Origin: Alphaproteobacteria bacterium
GTDB lineage: Bacteria; Pseudomonadota; Alphaproteobacteria; Rhizobiales; Xanthobacteraceae
Direction of reading: 5' to 3'
Assembly (NCBI GenBank): GCA_005884465.1
Contig: VAZH01000349.1
Location: 1-12,250, forward strand
Length of the DNA stretch: 12,250 bases
A model generated the notes under the pieces. That model saw nothing but the letters and a program-made list of their open reading frames with translations, searched no databases and was not told the origin of the DNA. The translations under genes were made by a program, and so were the position numbers. Positions 7,298-12,250 of this stretch are shown here, one piece after another; position 1 is the first letter of the stretch, and each line of letters opens with the position of its first letter.

Positions 7298-8233
7298 ATG
7301 AAACTGGCATACTTCGACGATTATCGGCTCGGCGCGGTGCTTGGCACCGGAATTGTCGACGTCAGCGGGGAGTTGCGCGACCTTCCGCGGCGTGCGCCCG
7401 AAGACTTGATGGCCGCTCTGATTGAGCATTTCGGTGAATATCGTGCACCCATCGAAAAAGCCGTCAGCGGCGGCAAGCCAATTCCGTTGGCGGAAGTCAA
7501 GTTTCGCATGCCGTTGCCGAGGCCGCACGCGATTGTCTGCATGGCCGTGAATTACGATGACGGTCTGCTCAAATCCGCGCACACCAATGCGTTTCACAAG
7601 TCGCCGAGCGCACTGATTGGCTGCGATGAGACTTTGGTTCTTCCAGATGTGCCCGCTAGCGTTTTCGAGGGTGAGGCCGAAATGGCCGTCGTTATCGGGA
7701 AGAAGGCGAGTAACGTCGATGCCGAACACGCCATGAATTATGTGTTCGGCTACATGAACTTCATCGATGGTTCGGCGCGCGATCTTCAGCCGGCGACAAA
7801 CTCATTCTTTCAGATGAAATCGCGCGATACGTTTGCGCCGATCGGCCCGTACATCGTCACGCGCGATGAAATTCCTGATCCCCAGAACTTGCAAGTCCGT
7901 TTGTGGGTCAATGGCGAGATCAAACAGGACTTCAATACACGCAAGATGATTACCGGCGTCAGAGACAGCATAGCTTGGGTCAGTGCCATTCAAACATTGA
8001 TGCCCGGCGATATTCTGGCGACGGGAACGGACCACTGCGGACTGAATGCGTTTCAGCATGGCGACATCGTCGAGTTGGAGACCGAGGGCCTGGGGCGTCT
8101 TCGCGTCAATGTGAGGGATGACCTGAAGCGTACCTGGTCGCGCGAGTTGAGAATTGAGCGCCACAACAAGGGTCTGAGTGCCATTGCGCCGCAGCTGAGC
8201 GGCAAATACGCGTCTATGGGAAGCAAGCATTGA
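7298..8233 (+). CDS. Fumarylacetoacetate hydrolase-family protein (second, longer type)
   Basis: This 311-residue FAH-fold enzyme is clearly different from the one at 3026-3913 and is not a recent duplicate. It has an N-terminal lid domain (MKLAYFDDYRLGAVLG...), then the catalytic core: FEGEAEMAVVIG with probable metal ligands Glu126 and Glu128, YMNFIDGSARD with Asp157, FFQMKSRDTFAPIGPYIV with Lys174, and ILATGTDHCG (239-248). The C-terminal ELETEGLGRLRVNVRDDLKR is typical of a group often found in proteobacterial aromatic clusters. The ATG at 7298 has a strong AGAGGAG at 7286-7292 and is preferred over an in-frame ATG at 7265, which overlaps the previous gene. It probably hydrolyses or hydrates a dicarbonyl acid, but the substrate is unknown. 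It is closely followed by the coxG-like gene. Confidence 0.9.
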   Translation: MKLAYFDDYRLGAVLGTGIVDVSGELRDLPRRAPEDLMAALIEHFGEYRAPIEKAVSGGKPIPLAEVKFRMPLPRPHAIVCMAVNYDDGLLKSAHTNAFHKSPSALIGCDETLVLPDVPASVFEGEAEMAVVIGKKASNVDAEHAMNYVFGYMNFIDGSARDLQPATNSFFQMKSRDTFAPIGPYIVTRDEIPDPQNLQVRLWVNGEIKQDFNTRKMITGVRDSIAWVSAIQTLMPGDILATGTDHCGLNAFQHGDIVELETEGLGRLRVNVRDDLKRTWSRELRIERHNKGLSAIAPQLSGKYASMGSKH

Positions 8234-8253
8234 CCAACTCTGTAGGCATTTCG

Positions 8254-8712
8254 ATGGCCATGATCATGAACGGTGAAATTCTTCTCCCCGCATCGCGTGA
8301 GGTGGTGTGGGAAAGGCTAAACGATCCAGGCGTCCTGAAGGAATGCATCCCTGGCTGCGAGGAGTTGATCAAGTCCGGAGACAACCAGTTTCAGGCTGTC
8401 GCCAAGATGAAGGTCGGTCCCGTGTCCGCGCGCTTCAAGGGCCGGGTTACGTTGAGCGATTTCGACCCCCCAAATAGCTACAAGATTTCAGGCGAAGGCG
8501 AGGGTGGCGTTGCAGGGTTTGCCAAGGGTGGTGCAACCGTTGCATTGGCGGACAGGGAAGGCGGCACGTTGCTCACTTATAACGTGGAGGCTCAGATCGG
8601 CGGAAAACTGGCGCAACTCGGTCAGCGTCTGATCAATGGTTCAGCAAAGAAGTTGGCAGATCAATTCTTTGTCAATTTCGCCGACGCGGTTAAGGACACT
8701 GAGGGGAAATAG
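8254..8712 (+). CDS. CoxG-like SRPBCC-domain protein (Mo-hydroxylase accessory)
   Basis: This 152-residue protein of the CoxG/START-like helix-grip fold has the hallmark N-terminal PASREVVWERLNDPGVLKEC, then IPGCEELIKSG, and the central KVGPVSARFKGRVTLSD. CoxG proteins accompany CO-dehydrogenase-type Mo hydroxylases. In carboxydotrophs they are linked to membrane recruitment of the enzyme; elsewhere the role is unclear. This one lacks the long hydrophobic C-terminal extension of membrane-linked forms. The start MAMIMNGE at 8254 is the family-typical one. A TTG at 8230 overlapping the FAH stop would add eight atypical residues, and an ATG at 8266 is also possible. No strong ribosome binding site is seen, which suggests coupling to the upstream gene. 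It is the last gene of the + strand run. Confidence 0.9.
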   Translation: MAMIMNGEILLPASREVVWERLNDPGVLKECIPGCEELIKSGDNQFQAVAKMKVGPVSARFKGRVTLSDFDPPNSYKISGEGEGGVAGFAKGGATVALADREGGTLLTYNVEAQIGGKLAQLGQRLINGSAKKLADQFFVNFADAVKDTEGK

Positions 8713-8887
8713 GCGCCAATTCGCGTAATGAGCGGTTATGGGAATAGTTCGCCGCAACCTCCGCTCCGTTTTACAGTTCGGCCAAAGCAAGAAGCTCATG
8801 GCCGATGTTACGCCGGTTTCGCATAGCCCTGCCGATCGGTGTCCGCAAGCGGAACGGTTGTGTCTATACGCGTTCAACGAAGATGAT
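8713..8887. other. Convergent intergenic gap with a weak hairpin
   Basis: This 175-base gap separates the end of the + strand cluster from the end of the - strand 3-hydroxybenzoate hydroxylase gene. It contains an inverted repeat, TCGGCCA (8778-8784) facing TGGCCGA (8799-8805), with a possible inner AGC/GCT pairing. No T-run follows on either strand, so a classical intrinsic terminator cannot be claimed; a Rho-dependent or bidirectional stop is possible. No coding signal is convincing here. Confidence 0.35.
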
Positions 8888-10111
8888 CTACGCCGCCGAG
8901 TCCGCTTGTAACGCAGGTTTCGCGTTCGAGTTGGGACCATCGTAGACCCATGCCATGATATTGTACCATTCCTCGTCGGATTTGGCCCCCATGATAGAAT
9001 TGCGCAGCGCGGCATGGACGCCTGATGGGTGGTAGATATGATCGCCAATAGCGCGCGACAGCAATTGCACGCGGGCGGTCCGAAGCACGCGCCTTTGACG
9101 ATAGGCTTCGAGCGCGCCCTCAATATTGCCGGGATGGGCCGCCATCTCATCAGCCAGACAGACGGAGTCTTCCATCGCCATGCCCGCGCCCTGGGCGAGA
9201 TATTGCAATGTCGGGTGCGCCGCATCGCCTAGCAGTGCAACCCTTCCGTCAATCCATTTGTCGACGGGATTGCGGTCGCAGAGTACCCAGAGTTTCCAAT
9301 CCATCCCGTGTCGGATGATGTCCTGGGCGCGAGGGTGGACGTGGCGAAAGCCCTCCAGTACCTCTTCCTCATTCACCGGCTTGCCTGCCACCGGTTCCGG
9401 CGCGTCATTGTGATAGGTGACGACGAGGTTGAACACTTTCCAACCCGACAGCGGGTAATGCACGATGTGGCATTTAGGCCCGGCCCACAGTGTCGCGGCA
9501 TTCCATCGAAGATCCTCCGGCATCTGCTCGGTTGGAATCACGCTGCGGTAGGTCGTGTGACCTGTGACACGCGGGGCTCCATCGCCAACAACCTGCGCAC
9601 GGATGCATGACCACAGACCATCCGCACCGATTAGCGCAGCCCCAGTGACGACTTCTCCAGAGAAAAGCTTAACCGATACGGTTGTACTGTCTTGCTCGTA
9701 GCCTGTGACCGCGCAACCCGTGCGCAGCGTGATGCGCGGGTTCGATTCACAAGCGCGCACAAAGACGCCGTGCAGATCGCCGCGATGTATAACGGCATAT
9801 GGATTCCTGAAACGTTTGCGGAAGGGTTCGCCAAGATCAATTTGAGCAATCTCGTTACCGCTAATTGCGTCCATCAATCGCAATTTGTCGACATAGACGG
9901 CCATGCTGCGTGCGGCGTCGCCTACGCCGAGCCGATCAAATACGTGGAAGCCGTTCGGACCAAGCTGAATGCCGGCACCGATTTCGCCCAGCACAGGAGC
10001 GCGCTCCAGCACTGTGACGTCGAAGCCTTTTTGCGCAAGTCCGAGCGCGGCCGTCAGGCCACCGATGCCTCCGCCGGCGATGACAATGGGTTTTTGCGAT
10101 TGCGTAGTCAT
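8888..10111 (-). CDS. 3-hydroxybenzoate 6-hydroxylase (FAD-dependent)
   Basis: This class A flavoprotein monooxygenase converts 3-hydroxybenzoate, NAD(P)H and O2 to gentisate (2,5-dihydroxybenzoate). The 407-residue protein has the FAD dinucleotide motif IAGGGIGGLTAALGLA (11-26) with ERAPVLGEIGAGIQLGPNG after it, the DG motif IGADGLWS (161-168), and GDAAHPTLQYLAQGAGMAME (295-314). The known catalytic trio of the Rhodococcus enzyme (His213, Tyr217, Gln301) appears here as His215, Tyr219 and Gln303, a constant offset of two. That favours 3-hydroxybenzoate over salicylate. The start is backed by CGGAGGA (complement of 10118-10124). It is the most distal gene of a - strand group with a MarR regulator and maleylpyruvate isomerase, and has its own likely -10 box. 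Homologues are named mhbM, xlnD or nagX. Confidence 0.94.
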   Translation of the reverse strand: MTTQSQKPIVIAGGGIGGLTAALGLAQKGFDVTVLERAPVLGEIGAGIQLGPNGFHVFDRLGVGDAARSMAVYVDKLRLMDAISGNEIAQIDLGEPFRKRFRNPYAVIHRGDLHGVFVRACESNPRITLRTGCAVTGYEQDSTTVSVKLFSGEVVTGAALIGADGLWSCIRAQVVGDGAPRVTGHTTYRSVIPTEQMPEDLRWNAATLWAGPKCHIVHYPLSGWKVFNLVVTYHNDAPEPVAGKPVNEEEVLEGFRHVHPRAQDIIRHGMDWKLWVLCDRNPVDKWIDGRVALLGDAAHPTLQYLAQGAGMAMEDSVCLADEMAAHPGNIEGALEAYRQRRVLRTARVQLLSRAIGDHIYHPSGVHAALRNSIMGAKSDEEWYNIMAWVYDGPNSNAKPALQADSAA

Positions 10112-10135
10112 GGTCGATCCTCCGGGGTGCTGTTT

Positions 10136-10141
10136 ATTATA
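10136..10141 (-). promoter_or_regulatory. Probable -10 box for 3-hydroxybenzoate 6-hydroxylase
   Basis: Read on the - strand, the sequence is a perfect TATAAT, 24 bases ahead of the hydroxylase ATG and just ahead of its ribosome binding site. A -35 match is poor (TTGGCG with a 20-base spacer), as expected for a regulated promoter. A 7-base direct repeat, AGGCGTG (10141-10147 and 10155-10161 as read on +), lies in the spacer and could be a binding site. This is a position-based prediction. Confidence 0.5.
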
Positions 10142-10234
10142 GGCGTGAAAAAGCAGGCGTGCGCCAAATGACGCCGCCAGCGAGATTGAAGCGGAAAACG
10201 TCTACGTGCCTGGATGTGCGCCTCGGCCGGAGCA

Positions 10235-10690
10235 CTAATCCGATGCGCGCAGCGGGGCCTGCAGGATATCGTTGTGGACTTCTGCGAGCTGGGAGAGCAT
10301 GCGCACCATATTCGCTCGATCTTTCTGCGGGAGCGGCTCCATCAATCTCTCCTGCACCCGGCGCACGGCTGGCAGCACACGCTTCAATACCTTCGCGCCT
10401 TCCGCTGAAAGCGTCAGAAGTTTCACCCGTCTGTCGTCCGGGCTGGAGCTTCGGAGCACCCAACCCTTTGTTTCCAATCGCTCTAGCACGTCGCCGATGG
10501 TGGCGCGGTCGAAACAGATCAACGCAGAGAGCCGCGTTGCATCCACTTGTGGGTGAGCTTGTATCGCCATCAGAGCGGCAAACTGTACTGAAGTCAGATC
10601 GAAGTTGCTGCATTCTTGCGCGAACAGCGCTGTGGAGATCTGTTGCACACGGCGGATCAGGTAGCCTGGCATTTCGTAAAAGTTGTCCAT
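10235..10690 (-). CDS. MarR-family transcriptional regulator
   Basis: This 151-residue winged-helix dimer protein is likely to be the local ligand-responsive regulator of the gentisate genes. The MarR core runs from LTSVQFAALMAIQAHPQVD (helix-turn-helix start) through LSALICFDRATIGDVLERLE (recognition helix) to the wing motif SSSPDDRRVKLLTLSAEGAK. N- and C-terminal helices needed for dimerisation are present. MarR proteins such as MobR of Comamonas respond to 3-hydroxybenzoate, so repression relieved by 3-hydroxybenzoate or gentisate is plausible. It lies between maleylpyruvate isomerase (80-base gap) and the hydroxylase (123-base gap), all on the - strand. Its ribosome binding site is weak (GGAAA). 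Its operator cannot be assigned from sequence, though the palindrome at 11449-11519 is a candidate. Confidence 0.93.
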   Translation of the reverse strand: MDNFYEMPGYLIRRVQQISTALFAQECSNFDLTSVQFAALMAIQAHPQVDATRLSALICFDRATIGDVLERLETKGWVLRSSSPDDRRVKLLTLSAEGAKVLKRVLPAVRRVQERLMEPLPQKDRANMVRMLSQLAEVHNDILQAPLRASD

Positions 10691-10770
10691 GGGTTTCCGT
10701 GCGCTGGTTGAATGAACGGGTGGGATATATTGCGTTGCGGCACATAAAGATAAAGGGGGGTGACATAATA

Positions 10771-11403
10771 CTATTTCGCGTCCGGCTGTCGGTCAGGGGT
10801 GGCGTCGGCGAAAGCTGGCATCGTCGAGCATGCGCCCTCGCTTCGCAGCAGGCGAGGAAATTGGGAGACGTCGACTCCAAAACGCCGGGCATTGCCAAGT
10901 TGCGGTACAAGACAGATATCGGCGATTGTCGGCGCTCCTCCAAAGCAAAATGGTCCAGCGCCGCCGGCAATTAGTGTCTCGCAAGCCTTGAGGCCTGCCG
11001 CATTCACGTTGGCTGCCCAAGCCTGAACGTCGTGCTCTGGTCTGCCCATCTCCCTTAAGCGACCGAGTACGCAAAGGTTTTGCACCGGATGAGTATCGGC
11101 GGCCAACGCGAGAGCAAAGGCCCTGGCGTGAGCTCGCTCGATAACATCGAGGGGCAACAGTGTCGGCTCCGGATACGCCTCCTCGAGCCACTCAATGATG
11201 GCAAGGGACTGCGTCAGCACAATGCCGTCATCCAGCTCAAGCGCCGGCACGAGACCTTGCGGATTCAGAGCCAAATATTCCGGCGCCCGCTGCGCGCCAC
11301 GGCGCAGATGGTGGGGCACATGAATAGCCTGTACTCCCTTCAGATTGAGAGCTATCCGCACACGCCACGACGCCGCGCTGCGAAAATATCCATGCAATCT
11401 CAT
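10771..11403 (-). CDS. nagL: Maleylpyruvate isomerase (zeta-type glutathione S-transferase)
   Basis: This 210-residue GST-fold enzyme isomerises maleylpyruvate to fumarylpyruvate, the third step of the gentisate route. Its N-terminal thioredoxin-like domain has the active-site loop FRSAASWRVRIALNLKG (7-23), LALNPQGLVPALELDDG and the glutathione-binding TQSLAIIEWLEEAYPEP. The C-terminal helical domain has DTHPVQNLCVLGRLRE and APTIADICLVPQLGNARRF. The sequence is close to NagL of Ralstonia U2 (HPINN, PTLADCYLVPQVESARRF), as I recall it. Maleylacetoacetate isomerase is the close alternative, but the neighbouring gentisate dioxygenase and 3-hydroxybenzoate hydroxylase favour maleylpyruvate. The start has GGGAGG on the complement of 11410-11415. 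It is divergent from gentisate dioxygenase across a palindromic control region. Confidence 0.9.
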   Translation of the reverse strand: MRLHGYFRSAASWRVRIALNLKGVQAIHVPHHLRRGAQRAPEYLALNPQGLVPALELDDGIVLTQSLAIIEWLEEAYPEPTLLPLDVIERAHARAFALALAADTHPVQNLCVLGRLREMGRPEHDVQAWAANVNAAGLKACETLIAGGAGPFCFGGAPTIADICLVPQLGNARRFGVDVSQFPRLLRSEGACSTMPAFADATPDRQPDAK

Positions 11404-11449
11404 TGTTGACCTCCCTCACGCGGCGCCGTGGCCTTTGTAAAATTAGGGA

Positions 11450-11477
11450 TTGACTGCGTACATATTGTCTGTATACA
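11450..11477 (+). promoter_or_regulatory. Probable promoter for gentisate 1,2-dioxygenase
   Basis: TTGACT (11450-11455) and TATACA (11472-11477) are spaced by 16 bases, a good sigma70-like pair reading toward the dioxygenase. The -10 box falls inside the second TGTATACA operator box and the -35 overlaps the outer arm. A start near 11484 would leave a leader of about 66 bases. Confidence 0.55.
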
Positions 11478-11490
11478 TACCATTAGTGAC

Positions 11491-11518
11491 AGTATACAGA
11501 TTATATGCATACAGTCAA
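11491..11518 (-). promoter_or_regulatory. Probable promoter for the maleylpyruvate isomerase/MarR operon
   Basis: On the - strand TTGACT (complement of 11513-11518) and TATACT (complement of 11491-11496) are spaced by 16 bases. This mirrors the + strand promoter and faces it, with both predicted start points near the palindrome centre. The leader to the isomerase ATG would be about 80 bases. Confidence 0.55.
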
Positions 11519-11549
11519 TCGATAAAATTTCAGGTCAGGAGGAGATGTC

Positions 11550-12250
11550 ATGCAGGCCATACCGATTGCGCAGTCGACCGCAGACACGCCCGAACGCAGG
11601 GCCTTTTACGAAAGAATCGGCCGGCAGAACCTGACGCCGCTGTGGCTGTCGCTCGCCGATCTCGTCACGCCGGAACCACGCAGTCCGTGCCAGCCGGCGA
11701 GCTGGCGCTTCAGCGACATTCGCTCTGCGATGCTGGAGGCGGGGACTTTGATTACGGCAAAGGAAGCCGAGCGTCGCGTTCTTGTACTTGAAAACCCCGG
11801 ACTTCGCGGTCAATCGAAGATCACCACAGACCTCTATGCCGGCGTGCAGCTGGTGCTGCCCGGCGAGGTCGCGCCGGCGCATCGGCATACGCAGAGCGCG
11901 CTGCGTTTCGTGCTGGAGGGTGCCGGAGCGTACACGGCGGTTAATGGCGAGCGGACCATCATGAACGAGGGCGATTTCATCATTACGCCGCCCTGGGCCT
12001 GGCATGACCATGGCAATCAGAGCGACAAGCCGATTTTCTGGCTGGACGGGCTCGACATTCCCGTTGTGCAGTTTCTCGACGCTTCTTTCGCCGAGCATCT
12101 CGACCAGGACGAGCAGCCGATTTTCCGGCCCGTTGGCGACAGCGACGCCCGCTATGGCGCTAACCTCTTACCTATCGATCACAAGCCGGGAGGCGGCTCT
12201 TCGCCGGTGTTCAACTATCCCTACGCGCGTACGCGCGAAGCGCTCGAGCG
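11550..12250 (+). CDS. gtdA: Gentisate 1,2-dioxygenase (3' partial)
   Basis: This Fe(II) bicupin ring-cleavage dioxygenase opens gentisate to maleylpyruvate. The frame runs from an ATG at 11550 to the right edge without a stop, giving 233 codons of a protein usually near 350 residues, so the second cupin is mostly outside. The N-terminal cupin is complete: [20 protein letters not shown] (101-120) with His111 and His113, then [20 protein letters not shown] and WHDHGN with His152. The spacing 111/113/152 matches the metal ligands 119/121/160 reported for characterised enzymes. The start was chosen for its strong AGGAGGAG at 11537-11544; an overlapping ATG at 11545 is out of frame. It is transcribed away from the isomerase, and a fumarylpyruvate hydrolase gene may follow outside the window. 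Confidence 0.95.
   Translation, partial: MQAIPIAQSTADTPERRAFYERIGRQNLTPLWLSLADLVTPEPRSPCQPASWRFSDIRSAMLEAGTLITAKEAERRVLVLENPGLRGQSKITTDLYAGVQLVLPGEVAPAHRHTQSALRFVLEGAGAYTAVNGERTIMNEGDFIITPPWAWHDHGNQSDKPIFWLDGLDIPVVQFLDASFAEHLDQDEQPIFRPVGDSDARYGANLLPIDHKPGGGSSPVFNYPYARTREALE

Larger units (their letters stand above)
11449..11519. promoter_or_regulatory. 71-base palindromic operator region with four TGYRTACA-like boxes
   Basis: The region is symmetric about base 11484: 25 of 35 position pairs match. The outer arms are ATTGACTG (11449-11456) and CAGTCAAT (11512-11519); the inner arms are CTGTATAC (11469-11476) and GTATACAG (11492-11499). Within it are four related octamers: TGCGTACA (11455), TGTATACA (11470), AGTATACA (11491) and TGCATACA (11506). 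Their starts are 15, 21 and 15 bases apart. This looks like paired binding sites for a dimeric repressor or activator. The regulator could be the MarR protein coded nearby; TGTATACA also resembles operators of FadR/FCD-type GntR regulators. Confidence 0.75.

Noticed and set aside
8230..8253. TTG start for the CoxG-like protein overlapping the FAH stop
   Set aside because: It would add eight residues outside the family pattern; MAMIMNGE at 8254 fits known N-termini. Coupling through the overlap remains possible.
8778..8805. Intrinsic terminator in the convergent gap
   Set aside because: The stem is only seven pairs with a long loop, and no T-run follows on either strand.
10159..10974. Long open frame of 271 codons on the + strand
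   Set aside because: It is antisense to the MarR and isomerase genes, has no recognisable domain and has an Arg/Ser/Pro-rich composition typical of GC-rich shadow frames.
1..12250. Mobile elements, CRISPR arrays, tRNA or rRNA genes
   Set aside because: No transposase-like protein, regular repeat-spacer pattern, terminal inverted repeats or RNA-gene signature was seen on either strand.

Overview
This window looks like a catabolic accessory region from a GC-rich proteobacterium. An alphaproteobacterium of the Rhizobiales/Bradyrhizobium type is my best guess, judged by eye from protein style, GC-rich codons and clear GGAG-type ribosome binding sites. A betaproteobacterium is not excluded. I see no rRNA, tRNA, CRISPR array, insertion sequence or phage gene.

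Left block, + strand (1 to about 8712). It opens with the C-terminal part of a LivF-type ABC transporter ATPase. A tightly packed run of ten genes or gene remnants follows: a molybdenum-hydroxylase large subunit (CoxL/XdhA family, frameshifted), an FAH-fold hydrolase/isomerase, an atypical short-chain dehydrogenase, the [2Fe-2S] small subunit, the FAD-binding medium subunit, an NTF2/SnoaL-like protein (frameshifted), a RutE-type nitroreductase-fold reductase, a second FAH-fold enzyme, and a CoxG-like SRPBCC protein. Together these resemble a pathway in which an imported aromatic or heteroaromatic acid is hydroxylated by a three-subunit Mo enzyme. The product would then be processed through dicarbonyl or semialdehyde intermediates by the FAH, SDR and RutE enzymes. 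I do not recognise the exact substrate. Two of the genes are broken, so in this genome the module may be decaying, unless the breaks are sequencing or assembly errors.

Right block (8888 to 12250). This is a gentisate pathway for 3-hydroxybenzoate. On the - strand lie 3-hydroxybenzoate 6-hydroxylase, a MarR-family regulator and a maleylpyruvate isomerase (zeta-like GST). Divergent from them on the + strand is gentisate 1,2-dioxygenase, cut by the right edge. The route is 3-hydroxybenzoate to gentisate to maleylpyruvate to fumarylpyruvate. The final hydrolase is not obvious in this block; it may lie beyond the right edge or be supplied by one of the two FAH proteins.

The most striking non-coding element is the 146-bp gap between the isomerase and the dioxygenase. 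It holds a 71-bp imperfect palindrome (25 of 35 position pairs match) built from four TGYRTACA-like boxes. A sigma70-type promoter lies in each arm, and the two promoters face each other, so one regulator could control both transcription directions at once.
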